Assembly: GCA_910587475.1 (NCBI GenBank)
Contig: CAJUMR010000003.1
Location: 44,942 to 108,941 of the forward strand
Length of the DNA stretch: 64,000 nt
Reading direction: 5' to 3'
Origin: an uncultured Muribaculaceae bacterium
GTDB taxonomy: Bacteria; Bacteroidota; Bacteroidia; Bacteroidales; Muribaculaceae
Shown: positions 19,527 through 28,705 of the stretch, piece by piece
Layout: every line of letters starts with the position of its first letter
How positions within the stretch are numbered: position 1 is the first letter of the stretch
Notes under the pieces: generated by a model
The model's input: the letters and a program-made list of their open reading frames with translations, nothing else
Databases searched by the model: none
Told to the model about the DNA's origin: nothing
Translations under genes and position numbers: made by a program

Positions 19527-22139
19527 TTAAAGGATTCTATATCTGATTTTTAATATGATGCTTCGCGGACGGATGCTGTAGGCCGAACTGAACTCTGACA
19601 GAGCCGAACGATCGGAATAGAGGTAGGTCGTTCGGTTGAGGATGTTGTCACATGCGAGGGAAAATGACAGCCGTTTCATCGAGTATCTTGCTTCGGCGTT
19701 AAGCAGTGAGAACGATTTGTCTCCATCGTTGAGATTGGAGTAGTAATGATATATCGATGCATGCAAGCCAAGACCGCATGGCAGGTTTATGTCGACAGTG
19801 GCATTGTTGGTCATGGTTCTGATCCAGGGCATCCGGTCATAACCCGTTTGCTGTGATGACGATTGGTAATATTTCCCATTGTATGACATTGACAGCCATT
19901 GTGAGGGCGAAATGCTGATGTCACCTTCGATCGATATGGAACTCCCGGTATAGTGGAGGACGGAATTTTGCACCAGCAGAGGACTGCTGTAGCGACTGAA
20001 TGTCGACAATAGCCCGATTTTCAGACGTTTCCAATCGAAGCCTTGACTGCCGCGGATGGTGGCGGATAGCATATCGCCGCTTTCTTCGGTGCGTCGGCTG
20101 ATGATCCGTTCGGTAAGTCCGTCGTAATATGATCCGTAGAGCACATCGGGTTTATGGCGGTTCCACATCAGGTCGATGCCGGCAAAGCTCATCGTCAATA
20201 TATCTTTATAGTTGTAAGATAAAGCATTCTGAACATTCAATCCTTCGAACAACCCGGCGATGTCGTAAGCCGACAGCTGACGGTAAGAGGTGAGAATGAA
20301 GTTGGAATAAAGATTTTGGATTGTTGGAGTTGAGTATGTCATGGCCGACTTCAGGTTGAGATTATGTCGGCTACCTATTTTTAACGACATGTCAAATCGA
20401 GGCTCTATGTGAATGCGATCTTTCACATCTGTAAGTTCCGACAATTTGTTTTTGTGCCGGTAATGCCTGTAGCCAACCGGCAGTTGCAGCGTAATGTCGA
20501 GCTTGCGAGTGCGCAGTGACACTCCGGCGTCTATGCCTGCTGAAAGATTGTCGAGAGTCAGGTTGTTGAGTTTGTCGGAAAGCGCGCTTTTGAGAGCATT
20601 GTTGTGATAGTTGAGATATATGCCCGGATTTAGAGCCAGCGGTCCTATTTTCAAGGCAGATAAAAATCCGGCGCGGTTATCTGTCGACAGGTTACGGCAG
20701 TCGACATATTGGCTAAGCATATCGCCGTCTATCATTTCTTGGAAAAGATTGGGTGACACTGTGAGACTATGCGGACGGTTTTCATAATTGACGGTCGATA
20801 GAATCTCGTAGCCTCCGTTTTTCGAACTGCGTCTGGTAAAGTGTAACTTGTTAACTAAGCGATATGAATCTGATTTGCCGGCTTGTGAGATGTTGGTGTT
20901 GTCGGCTGCGATGCGGCTGTCGGCATCGGTCGAGATCCATTGAAATTTTACTTGCTCCTTCAGATAGCATCGGTCACCGTTGTGCAGATAGGAGAAGTCT
21001 CCGTAGGCTTTGTCTGTTCGAGCCGAGCCGTAGATCACTTCGTCGACAATGTTTTGTGAACCGTCGGGCAGTGTGTTAGCCGAGTGAGAACGGTTCTGCC
21101 GGTCGTCGTGGTCGTTGAGATATGCGGCGTTGATGCCGAATTCGCCTGCTGTACCGACGCGGTACACGTTGTTGTAAGTAGCGCTGTGCGAGCGATTGAA
21201 GTAGTAAAAACGTTTGTCTATACCCGGGGCCGCAGGCATCGCGATTTCGGAAATGTTTGATGTGCGGCTATAGTCGTTGTCGTTGGAATATAGTTCCTGT
21301 GAAATATCGTCGCCGGTGTTGTTGCCTTTATATGTTGCGAGAAATTGGCTGTTGCGTCTGAAATGAGTTGTGATCAGAGAGTTGTTCCACAGCATGGTGT
21401 TGCCGTAACCACCTCCGATGTTGCCTATGAGATTGAATACACCTCTGACACCCTCTTTCAGCTTGATGTTGATAGAAGCCTGTTCCTCTGGACGCAGACC
21501 ATTGAGCGCCTTGATGTCCTGATGATTTTCCAAAACTTGGACGGTGGATATATCATTAGGATCGAGATTGTTTGTGGCGATGCCGTAGTGACTTTTCATA
21601 AGGTCGAGCCCTTCGATATAGAAATTCTTGACCGGCTTGCCCTGATATGACACTTGTCCGCTTTCAGACACGCTGATGCCCGGCATTCTCTTCAGAACGT
21701 CGGCGAGTGCCTGATCATTTTGAGACAGGAATGAAGCCACGTTATAATTGATTGTGTCGCCCTTAGTGTAAATCTTTTTAGCCTTGACGATCACTTCATT
21801 CAGTTCGACAGGATTGCGATGGGCGATGATGTCGCATACACATGATACATTGTGAGTTTTTATCGTGACCGGTGAGATTTCCATGCTTGTCACCTTAAGC
21901 ATCAGGCTGTCGCAATCGCTTTTTATATTCAGGGTGTAGAAGCCTTTGTCGTCAGTGAGGGTTGACGATATTATCGATTTCGGATTGTCGGCTGCGGCAG
22001 CTATGATATTTGCGAACTCGACCGGCGCACCTACGCTATCAGTGACCAACCCGGTCAGGATGGTCTGGGCCACAGATGGTTGACTGGCTAAAAATACCAT
22101 GGCTAAGGCGATGATTATTATGGTCTTATTGCTTTGCAT
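19527..22139 (-). CDS. Outer-membrane beta-barrel receptor with CarboxypepD-regulatory and TonB-plug domains
   Basis: 870 residues: signal peptide (1-24), CarboxypepD_reg-like beta-sandwich (about 26-110; GLVTDSVGAPVEFANI, GFYTLNI), plug domain (about 125-235; LADVLKRMPGISVSESGQVSYQGKPV) and a long barrel of OMP_b-brl_3 type ending in ILKIRYRIL. It probably imports or exports a ligand in a TonB-dependent manner or acts as a sensor. It lies 68 bp downstream of the M56 gene with no TAnnTTTG box between, so it is likely co-transcribed under BlaI control. Substrate unknown. Confidence 0.88.
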   Translation of the reverse strand: MQSNKTIIIIALAMVFLASQPSVAQTILTGLVTDSVGAPVEFANIIAAAADNPKSIISSTLTDDKGFYTLNIKSDCDSLMLKVTSMEISPVTIKTHNVSCVCDIIAHRNPVELNEVIVKAKKIYTKGDTINYNVASFLSQNDQALADVLKRMPGISVSESGQVSYQGKPVKNFYIEGLDLMKSHYGIATNNLDPNDISTVQVLENHQDIKALNGLRPEEQASINIKLKEGVRGVFNLIGNIGGGYGNTMLWNNSLITTHFRRNSQFLATYKGNNTGDDISQELYSNDNDYSRTSNISEIAMPAAPGIDKRFYYFNRSHSATYNNVYRVGTAGEFGINAAYLNDHDDRQNRSHSANTLPDGSQNIVDEVIYGSARTDKAYGDFSYLHNGDRCYLKEQVKFQWISTDADSRIAADNTNISQAGKSDSYRLVNKLHFTRRSSKNGGYEILSTVNYENRPHSLTVSPNLFQEMIDGDMLSQYVDCRNLSTDNRAGFLSALKIGPLALNPGIYLNYHNNALKSALSDKLNNLTLDNLSAGIDAGVSLRTRKLDITLQLPVGYRHYRHKNKLSELTDVKDRIHIEPRFDMSLKIGSRHNLNLKSAMTYSTPTIQNLYSNFILTSYRQLSAYDIAGLFEGLNVQNALSYNYKDILTMSFAGIDLMWNRHKPDVLYGSYYDGLTERIISRRTEESGDMLSATIRGSQGFDWKRLKIGLLSTFSRYSSPLLVQNSVLHYTGSSISIEGDISISPSQWLSMSYNGKYYQSSSQQTGYDRMPWIRTMTNNATVDINLPCGLGLHASIYHYYSNLNDGDKSFSLLNAEARYSMKRLSFSLACDNILNRTTYLYSDRSALSEFSSAYSIRPRSIILKIRYRIL

Positions 22140-22158
22140 AAGGTATAGGATTAGTGTG

Positions 22159-22177
22159 TCGCCGCTGTTGGCGGCGA
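22159..22177 (-). other. Stem-loop between the M56 and receptor genes
   Basis: TCGCCGC (22159-22165) and GCGGCGA (22171-22177) form a 7-bp GC stem with a 5-nt loop and no T-run. It may stabilise or process the operon mRNA rather than terminate it. Confidence 0.4.
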
Positions 22178-22207
22178 TAACGTCAATATATCCGATGTTT
22201 TGTCAGG

Positions 22208-23443
22208 TTATTGTTTTGTCGGCTTGCTTATCTGGAGTCTTGAGGTGAGTGTTTTACCGTCGTGGGTCGACATAGTGACTGTCACTTCGTTGTCTGAATG
22301 GTTAATAGCCGCATTTGAATTTCCGTCGATATCGGCCCGGACGATAGATCCGTTGCTGTCGAACTGCAGTCTGATGAAGATTTTCTCAGAACTGTCACCG
22401 TTGGTTGACATAAACTGTAATGAATATGTCTGTATGGAGCTATCGGTGGACGGGGTTATCTCTATGTTTTCGCTTGAGACAACGGTTCCGTCACGATGCA
22501 GATCTGCTATGTAGGTCGGGCCTGATCCGTAGATGTAAGGTCTTGTCAGGCTATAGCCCGATAGGTTTTCTGATGTTTTTGCAAACAACGGGAGGTTTAG
22601 CACCATGATTGCGCACACGAGGCATGCCGTAGTTGATATTGCTATAAGTTTTTGCCGTCCTACGCCTCTGTCGGGATTGTTGATCGATATTATCCTCTGT
22701 CTTAGGCATTGCAGATGAGAAGTGAAACTGTGGGCTATCGGAGAGAATTGCTTGCCCATTGCGCTGGTGATCAGTAGTTTTTGATATTGATATGCATCTA
22801 TGCCGCTTCTGATGGCCGCAGCGTCGGCTTCATATTCGTGATTTTGCTTTATGAGGCTTCTTGTGAGCCATGCAAACGGGTTATACCACAGCACGATGCA
22901 AAGTACATCGGCAATAACTACGTCGATCATGTGGTGGCGACGTTTATGGGCGAGTTCATGCTGCAGAATGGCGTCGTGGTAGCAGGAGTTGGGCATGACG
23001 ATATATTTTCCCCAGCTGAACGGCGAGATCGAGTTGTCGGGCGGTGTGCATAATATGTAATCGCCGCAAATTTGCTTTTTGCATCGTTGCAGCAGTCTGA
23101 ACAGGTTGATAAAGGCGATGATTTCGCGGATGGCCAATATGACGATCCCCGACACATAGACAGCAATAGCGATTGATACTATTGATGATAATGTGATTTC
23201 ATCAGTGCTGTCAACAGACTCCACGAGCAGTATCGACCCGTTGTCGCTGAGCAGTTTGTCGAGCCCGAATTGTCGTTGCGGCATGAATGCGGCCGGCACA
23301 ATCGATGCCGTCGTTATGGCTGCCAGTAAAAAGATGCGGTTCTGTCTGAACGCAGCCCAGTTGTTGACCATGCGGTGCAGCAATGGATAGAGCAGCAGAA
23401 TGACTACAGAAGAAGCCAGGGAGTATGACAATGCTGCGCCCAT
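22208..23443 (-). CDS. BlaR1/MecR1-type M56 membrane metallopeptidase sensor
   Basis: 411 residues with about four membrane helices, the cytoplasmic-side zinc motif HELAH (162-166), the third-ligand segment NHEYEADA (201-208) and the conserved SPFSWGKYI and NPFAW blocks of M56 peptidases. After the last helix (about 265-288), a periplasmic C-terminal region of about 120 residues has no penicillin-binding or TonB motif, so the signal is unlikely to be a beta-lactam. In the family, signalling leads to cleavage of the paired BlaI repressor, encoded 2 bp upstream. Confidence 0.9.
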   Translation of the reverse strand: MGAALSYSLASSVVILLLYPLLHRMVNNWAAFRQNRIFLLAAITTASIVPAAFMPQRQFGLDKLLSDNGSILLVESVDSTDEITLSSIVSIAIAVYVSGIVILAIREIIAFINLFRLLQRCKKQICGDYILCTPPDNSISPFSWGKYIVMPNSCYHDAILQHELAHKRRHHMIDVVIADVLCIVLWYNPFAWLTRSLIKQNHEYEADAAAIRSGIDAYQYQKLLITSAMGKQFSPIAHSFTSHLQCLRQRIISINNPDRGVGRQKLIAISTTACLVCAIMVLNLPLFAKTSENLSGYSLTRPYIYGSGPTYIADLHRDGTVVSSENIEITPSTDSSIQTYSLQFMSTNGDSSEKIFIRLQFDSNGSIVRADIDGNSNAAINHSDNEVTVTMSTHDGKTLTSRLQISKPTKQ

Positions 23444-23445
23444 GG

Positions 23446-23820
23446 CTAATCATTTTTGATGGTGTGATTTTTCTCAACTTCGTCGAGCAATCGGCGTAAG
23501 TCTTCGACAGGGATGTTGCCGTCCTCGACAAACGATGATACAACGCGGAGATATGAGTTCTTGAAGTAGCGTCCGACTATAGAGCCTATTGACTTTTTGC
23601 CCATTTCTTCTTCCGCCACGACGGCATGGTAGAGGTATGTCTTGCCTTTTTGGGTGTGGCCGACGTAGCCCTTGTCTTCAAGTGCGCGCACGATGGTTGA
23701 AATGGTGTTGAAGTGCGGCTTTGGCTCGTCATACATTTCAACGATGTCTTTGACATGGAGTGCCCCGTGTTTCCAGAATAAACCGAGAACTTCCTCTTCT
23801 TTTGCAGTTAGTTTTTCCAT
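23446..23820 (-). CDS. BlaI/MecI/CopY-family transcriptional repressor
   Basis: About 124 residues: MEKLTAKEEEVLGLFWKHG begins a winged helix, followed by VKDIVEMY, the recognition-helix region TISTIVRALEDKGYVGH and a dimerisation tail. The frame opens at 23850, but that start would place the TATATTTG promoter box inside the gene; the ATG at 23820 starts the family consensus. It is the first gene of the operon and two dyads overlapping its promoter are likely its own binding sites, predicting autorepression relieved by the M56 peptidase. Confidence 0.92.
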   Translation of the reverse strand: MEKLTAKEEEVLGLFWKHGALHVKDIVEMYDEPKPHFNTISTIVRALEDKGYVGHTQKGKTYLYHAVVAEEEMGKKSIGSIVGRYFKNSYLRVVSSFVEDGNIPVEDLRRLLDEVEKNHTIKND

Positions 23821-23839
23821 ACCATATAGTTTGATACGG

Positions 23840-23847
23840 CAAATATA
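23840..23847 (-). promoter_or_regulatory. -7 promoter element (TATATTTG) of the BlaI operon
   Basis: TAnnTTTG match 19 bp before the ATG. A TTG lies 19 bp upstream of it, inside the operator pair, giving a complete -33/-7 promoter. Confidence 0.75.
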
Positions 23848-23848
23848 C

Positions 23849-23865
23849 AACTATATTTTGTAGTT
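23849..23865. promoter_or_regulatory. BlaI-type operator 1
   Basis: AACTATATTTTGTAGTT: arms AACTA and TAGTT around a 7-bp centre. It lies between the -7 and -33 elements of the blaI promoter, so binding would block RNA polymerase. Confidence 0.75.
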
Positions 23866-23867
23866 AC

Positions 23868-23884
23868 AACTATTTTTCATAGTT
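23868..23884. promoter_or_regulatory. BlaI-type operator 2
   Basis: AACTATTTTTCATAGTT, with the same arms and 7-bp spacing as operator 1, offset by 19 bp (about two helical turns). It covers the -33 element. Confidence 0.75.
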
Positions 23885-23902
23885 AAATGTGTGAAATCCG
23901 AC

Positions 23903-23947
23903 AAAAAAAATCCTGCCCAGAGCAAAATTGCTCCCCGGGGCAGGATT
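23903..23947 (-). terminator. Intrinsic terminator of the PPi-PFK gene
   Basis: AATCCTGCCC (23909-23918) pairs perfectly with GGGCAGGATT (23938-23947), with an inner GAGC/GCTC stem. On the minus strand it is followed by eight T (23903-23910). Confidence 0.92.
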
Positions 23948-23993
23948 ACAAGCTGTGATTCGGGTAAAAAGTTGTGCTTATGAGCGTAAGGCT

Positions 23994-25643
23994 TTATTTT
24001 GCCTGATGCTCGTAGCGCAGAGTGAGTGTCGGCTGATCGCAGACTTCAGCAGGGCCGAAGTATTGGATCGGGCCAGGATAGACGTAGCATGTGTTGATGG
24101 CCCATTCGTCGCGCTGAGCGGCAAATTTCTGGAAAGGTGCACCATCAAGACGCACGAGAGCTTTCTGAATTACGGGCTTGAGTTCGCCGTGGCGGCGTTC
24201 CATGTTCATCATCATAGTGATGGGTATACCGCCTGCGATCCATTGAACGGCCGGTTTCACGAGGTTGCGAACCGACGACATGTAGCCTGTAACGCCTGCA
24301 TTGATGAGGCATGCAGCGTTGAAGCCGAGAGCATAGCAGTAGTCAGCGTCGAAGTTAGACGGATCGGCGCAACGGCCTTCGTAGCCGAAGAAGTGATGCT
24401 GGGCAGAGAATTTGCCGTTGTATTTACCTTCGGCCTTCATGTCCTTGAGACGGTTGCTTACCATTTCGCTGAGGAGCTTCTCAGTTTCGATGAGCGAAAC
24501 CTGAACGTTGCCGTGGGGGTCGCGGTCGAGTGTGAGCTGACGAGCGACGCCTTCGGGAAGTGATGCGTAAGTTTCGGCATTGGCTGCAGAAAGCTTTTCA
24601 AGCACGAAGCGACGCTGGGCAGCGTGGTCGAGAGCTGCGAATTTTTCGCCTTCGGCAGCAAGAAGATCGTTGAGTTCGGCGATGAGCGATTTTACAGCAG
24701 GGATGAATTCGATCAGACCTTCAGGAATGAGGACTGTACCGAAGTTGTTTCCGTCGGCGGCGCGGCGGGCAACGATGTCGGCGATGTAGTTGACAACCTG
24801 CTGTAGTGTCATGTTCTTAGCCTCGACTTCTTCAGAAACGATGCAGATGTTGGGTTGAGTCTGAAGTCCGCATTCGAGAGCGATGTGGCTTGCCGAGCGA
24901 CCCATGAGTTTGATGAAGTGCCAGTATTTCTTGGCTGAGTTGCAGTCGCGCTGGATGTTGCCGATAACTTCTGAATATACTTTGGTAGCTGTATCGAAGC
25001 CGAATGAAGTTTCGATCGAGTCGTTCTTGAGGTCGCCGTCGATGGTCTTGGGGCATCCGATCACCTGTACGCCGGCGTTGATGCTCTTGTAGTATTCGGC
25101 GAGCACAGCGGCATTGGTGTTCGAATCGTCACCACCGATGATCACGAGAGCCTTGATGTTGAGCTCGCGGATGATTTCAAGACCTTTGTCGAATTGTTCT
25201 TTCTTTTCGAGTTTTGTACGTCCTGATCCGATGATGTCAAAACCGCCAGTGTTGCGGTATTCGTCGATGATAGGAGCGGTCAGCTCGATGTATTTGTGAT
25301 CAACAAAACCGCCGGGGCCCATTGTGAAACCGAAGAGACGGCTGTCGCGGTGGATTTTCTTGATACCGTCGAAGAGGCCGCAGATCACATTGTGACCGCC
25401 GGGGGCCTGACCACCGGAAAGAATAACGCCTACGTTGACGGGTTTGCCGGGTTCGGGATTGTTGTTCTTTTCGAATTTCAGTTCGGGAAGACCGTAAGTG
25501 TTGGGAAACAGTTTCTGGATTTCTTCCTGGTCGGCTACAGATGTAGTCGGTTTGCCTTCAACAGCTTTGACTGCTCCGGTGAGTACGATGGGGAGCTTGG
25601 GTTGGTAAGCTGCACGGGCTTTCTGCAAAGCGCTTTTTTTCAT
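23994..25643 (-). CDS. pfp: Diphosphate-fructose-6-phosphate 1-phosphotransferase (PPi-dependent PFK)
   Basis: 549 residues, the long plant-beta/spirochaete-like type. It reversibly phosphorylates fructose 6-phosphate using pyrophosphate in glycolysis. Key motifs are [31 protein letters not shown] (Asp where ATP-PFKs have Gly, excluding ATP) and [10 protein letters not shown] with catalytic Asp. [12 protein letters not shown] completes the active site. It stands alone between a strong terminator and a divergent dnaB. A near-consensus TTACTTTG at about 25701-25708 may be its promoter. Confidence 0.95.
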   Translation of the reverse strand: MKKSALQKARAAYQPKLPIVLTGAVKAVEGKPTTSVADQEEIQKLFPNTYGLPELKFEKNNNPEPGKPVNVGVILSGGQAPGGHNVICGLFDGIKKIHRDSRLFGFTMGPGGFVDHKYIELTAPIIDEYRNTGGFDIIGSGRTKLEKKEQFDKGLEIIRELNIKALVIIGGDDSNTNAAVLAEYYKSINAGVQVIGCPKTIDGDLKNDSIETSFGFDTATKVYSEVIGNIQRDCNSAKKYWHFIKLMGRSASHIALECGLQTQPNICIVSEEVEAKNMTLQQVVNYIADIVARRAADGNNFGTVLIPEGLIEFIPAVKSLIAELNDLLAAEGEKFAALDHAAQRRFVLEKLSAANAETYASLPEGVARQLTLDRDPHGNVQVSLIETEKLLSEMVSNRLKDMKAEGKYNGKFSAQHHFFGYEGRCADPSNFDADYCYALGFNAACLINAGVTGYMSSVRNLVKPAVQWIAGGIPITMMMNMERRHGELKPVIQKALVRLDGAPFQKFAAQRDEWAINTCYVYPGPIQYFGPAEVCDQPTLTLRYEHQAK

Positions 25644-25794
25644 TATATGCTTAGATTATGTGTAATGTTTATTATAGTTATTACGCAGTGATGCAATCTT
25701 ATGGCAAAGTAACGAATTTTTTTTGAGTCGGTCAAATATTTTTTTGACGCAGACTGATTTTAGACTTAAATTTGGCCGGAATAGAGCTGCAGGG

Positions 25795-25826
25795 TTGGTA
25801 TCTGAATGATAAAAGATGTATCTTTG
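25795..25826 (+). promoter_or_regulatory. Promoter of dnaB (TTG-N21-TATCTTTG)
   Basis: -33 TTG at 25795-25797, 21-bp spacer and -7 TATCTTTG at 25819-25826, 23 bp before the ATG at 25850. Confidence 0.75.
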
Positions 25827-25849
25827 CATTTCAAAAACTGATTTTCACG

Positions 25850-27388
25850 ATGGCTCAACAGGCAAACAATACATATAATAATTATAAGAGAAAAGGCGTG
25901 ACAGCCCCGACCACTGATGCTTTAGGACGACTTTCGCCCCGAGACACCGATGTCGAGGCAGCCGTGCTTGGAGCTCTGATGATTGAGAAAGATGCTTACA
26001 CTATTGTGTGTGACATACTGAAACCCGAAAGTTTCTATGAACCTTCTCATCAGAAAGTCTATGAGGCCATCCAGACCCTCGGCGCTTCGCAGCGTCCGAT
26101 CGACTTGTTCACGGTCACTGAGCAGCTGAGGCTCAACGGCACACTCGAGGCGGTCGGTGGGGCGGCGTTTGTCGTGCAGCTTACTGCTAATGTGACTTCG
26201 GCGGCCCACGTGGAGTTTCACTCAAGGATTGTAGCCCAGAAGTATCTCGCCCGAGAGCTTATATCGTTTGCGGCTCAGATCGAAAACAATGCTTTCGACG
26301 AAAGCATTGACGTCGACGATCTTTTGCAGGAAGCCGAAGGTAAGTTGTTCGAAATATCGCAGCGCAATGTCAAAAAGGATGTGACGCAGATCGATCCGGT
26401 GATCACTGCGGCTCTAGATCAGATCCAGGCTGCGTCAAACAGAGCGTCAGGTTTGAGCGGCCTCCCGACAGGCTTCCATGAACTCGATAAAGTGACGTCG
26501 GGATGGCAGAATTCCGATCTTATAATCATCGCAGCCCGTCCGGCGATGGGTAAGACTGCATTTGTGCTGTCGATGGCCAAGAACATGGCTGTCAACTATA
26601 ACATACCGATCGCTGTGTTTTCGCTTGAAATGAGTAACCTTCAGCTCGTCAATCGTTTGATCTCCAATGTCTGTGAGTTGCCCGGCGAAAAGATCAAAAG
26701 CGGACAGCTGACGTCGCTCGAATGGGATCAGCTGATGGCGCGCATCAAGCACCTCAACGGTTCGCAGTTGTATATCGACGACACGGCGTCGCTGTCGGTC
26801 TTCGAGCTGCGCACCAAAGCCCGTCGTCTGGTGAGGGAACACAATATAAAGATGATCATCATCGACTACCTTCAGCTGATGAATGCGTCTGGCATGAAAT
26901 TCGGTTCGCGTGAACAGGAGGTGAGTATGATATCACGCTCGCTAAAACAGCTTGCCAAGGAACTTAATATCCCGATCATAGCATTGTCGCAGCTTAGCCG
27001 TCAGGTTGAAAACCGAAGTGACAACAAACGTCCTCAACTATCCGACCTCCGCGAGTCGGGTGCGATCGAACAAGATGCCGATATCGTGTGTTTCATCCAC
27101 CGTCCGGAGTATTATTATCACAGCGATACAGATCCGAGCGGCAAGGATATCCGTGGTCTCGCCGAATTTATCATCGCCAAGCACCGAAGCGGTTCGGTCA
27201 AGGATGTCAACATGCGTTTCCGCGCACAGTTTGCGAGATTTGAGAATTGGCTTGAAGAGGGCGCCGAGCAAGTTGTCGAGTCAGCAACTTCGCGTCTCAA
27301 CATGCCTGAGCAGTCAATTCCGTCGACAATGCTTTCGGGCGGAACTGCCAAATTCATGTCGTCGACCGACGAGCCAACGCCGTTCTGA
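25850..27388 (+). CDS. dnaB: Replicative DNA helicase DnaB
   Basis: A 512-residue hexameric helicase that unwinds DNA at the fork. The N-terminal primase-interaction domain (from about residue 25; RDTDVEAAVLGALMI) is followed by a RecA-like domain with Walker A ARPAMGKTA, Walker B IIIDYLQLM and the ALSQLSRQVE/RESGAIEQDAD sensor region. No intein interrupts it. The open frame extends to 25772, but those residues contain the promoter, so I start at MAQQANN (25850). The C-terminus has a Ser/Pro-rich tail. Confidence 0.96.
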   Translation: MAQQANNTYNNYKRKGVTAPTTDALGRLSPRDTDVEAAVLGALMIEKDAYTIVCDILKPESFYEPSHQKVYEAIQTLGASQRPIDLFTVTEQLRLNGTLEAVGGAAFVVQLTANVTSAAHVEFHSRIVAQKYLARELISFAAQIENNAFDESIDVDDLLQEAEGKLFEISQRNVKKDVTQIDPVITAALDQIQAASNRASGLSGLPTGFHELDKVTSGWQNSDLIIIAARPAMGKTAFVLSMAKNMAVNYNIPIAVFSLEMSNLQLVNRLISNVCELPGEKIKSGQLTSLEWDQLMARIKHLNGSQLYIDDTASLSVFELRTKARRLVREHNIKMIIIDYLQLMNASGMKFGSREQEVSMISRSLKQLAKELNIPIIALSQLSRQVENRSDNKRPQLSDLRESGAIEQDADIVCFIHRPEYYYHSDTDPSGKDIRGLAEFIIAKHRSGSVKDVNMRFRAQFARFENWLEEGAEQVVESATSRLNMPEQSIPSTMLSGGTAKFMSSTDEPTPF

Positions 27389-27553
27389 TCAAGGAGTTGC
27401 CGATGCGCAATTACTCGTGGTGGCTGTCTGAAAAAATTTTTTAAACCATATCAAACCTTTTTTATAGTTGCTGTGTTAGAATAGTACAATCGCCTGAATG
27501 ACGGTTGGTTTTAATGCAGAATTAATTAATCACAACTATTATTTATGTTTGAT

Positions 27554-28612
27554 ATGAAAAAAGTCGCTTTATTGTTTGCTGTCGCACTAAGTAGCTTGGC
27601 AGTTAACGCACAGAAAATTGACAAAAACGAGTTGAAACAGCTTCAGGCTTTCCTCGCAGCTCCCGCTGAAAAAGAAGCCACCAATGCTCAGGCTCTGAAA
27701 ATTACAGATGTAAAATCTCCCGCAACCTGGGAGGGTATAACAGTAGAAAACGGTCATGTCACCAAGATTGACTGGAAAGGCAAGAAGATCGCCGGTGATC
27801 TCGACCTCAGTGGTTTCTCGGCATTGACAAGCGTGGATGTGTCGCGCAACGCCCTCACCTCAGTTTCGTTTGCAGGCGACGACGCTATCACTGATCTTAA
27901 TTTTTCAAGAAACAAGGTCAAGACTGCAGATCTCAACGGTTGCACAAATCTCGTGAAACTCTCGGCCAACAATAACCGTATGACCGAATTCGAACTCAGC
28001 GGAGTCGATGCTCTTGAAAATCTCAACATCGCTTCCAACTATCTTACAGGTCTCGATTTGTCTGACACCCCGACTCTTAAAACCGTCAACTGTCAGTCAA
28101 ACCACCTCGAAACCCTCAACGTTGACAATTGCAAGGCTTTGAAGAACCTCTATTGCGGTTACAACAAACTCACAACTCTCAGCCTCGCCGGTGTAGAAAG
28201 CCTGCAGAACCTCAACATCGATGACAACTCAATCACCAATCTCATCGTGTCAGGTCTTCCTTCGCTCTCGACATTTGTCTGCTCCGACAACAACATGCAG
28301 ACTCTCGGCGTCAGAGATTGCAATGCTCTCCTCGACCTTGTATGCTCTTACAACGATCTTACCAATCTTTCGGTAAGCAATTGTCCTCAGCTTCAGTATG
28401 TCGATTGTGCCTACAACGACCTTACTCAGCTCTCTCTCCCCAACCAGACATTCCTTCAGCGTCTGATCTGCAGCAACAACCAGCTGACAATGCTCGACGT
28501 ATCATTTGACCAGGCTCTTACCTATATCAACTGCCGCTTCAACATGATCACCGATCTCCGCACGATTGCTTGTCCTAACCTCCACATGATCGCTTGTCAG
28601 TGGAACTACTAA
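27554..28612 (+). CDS. Secreted leucine-rich-repeat protein with a cysteine ladder
   Basis: 352 residues with a signal peptide (MKKVALLFAVALSSLAVNA), a 60-residue N-terminal cap and about 12 repeats of 21 residues with consensus L..L.C..N.L..L. From about residue 175, successive repeats have Cys at the same position (VNCQSN, LYCGYN, FVCSDN, LVCSYN, VDCAYN, LICSNN, INCRFN, IACQWN), forming a regular ladder. Such LRRs usually bind proteins or glycans at the cell surface; the partner is unknown. There is no C-terminal anchor. The ATG at 27545 would add three residues. It is followed by a strong hairpin. Confidence 0.88.
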   Translation: MKKVALLFAVALSSLAVNAQKIDKNELKQLQAFLAAPAEKEATNAQALKITDVKSPATWEGITVENGHVTKIDWKGKKIAGDLDLSGFSALTSVDVSRNALTSVSFAGDDAITDLNFSRNKVKTADLNGCTNLVKLSANNNRMTEFELSGVDALENLNIASNYLTGLDLSDTPTLKTVNCQSNHLETLNVDNCKALKNLYCGYNKLTTLSLAGVESLQNLNIDDNSITNLIVSGLPSLSTFVCSDNNMQTLGVRDCNALLDLVCSYNDLTNLSVSNCPQLQYVDCAYNDLTQLSLPNQTFLQRLICSNNQLTMLDVSFDQALTYINCRFNMITDLRTIACPNLHMIACQWNY

Positions 28613-28660
28613 GACTTAAAAAACTCTGATAAAATGATCGGATAACTCCGAAGCCAATAA

Positions 28661-28705
28661 CAACACAACGAGGCCGTCTGACAATCAGGCGGCCTCGTTG
28701 TGTTG
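28661..28705 (+). terminator. Terminator hairpin after the LRR gene
   Basis: A perfect 16-bp stem (28661-28676 with 28690-28705; CAACACAACGAGGCCG) extended inward by CTGA/TCAG. No T-run follows, so it may act as a Rho-independent block or an mRNA end stabiliser. Confidence 0.7.

Noticed and set aside
22208..23820. Beta-lactam resistance operon
   Set aside because: The M56 protein has no penicillin-binding domain and no beta-lactamase is present; the downstream genes are receptor-type.
23994..25643. ATP-dependent 6-phosphofructokinase
   Set aside because: The GGDDS and PKTIDGD motifs and the 549-residue length indicate the pyrophosphate-dependent enzyme.
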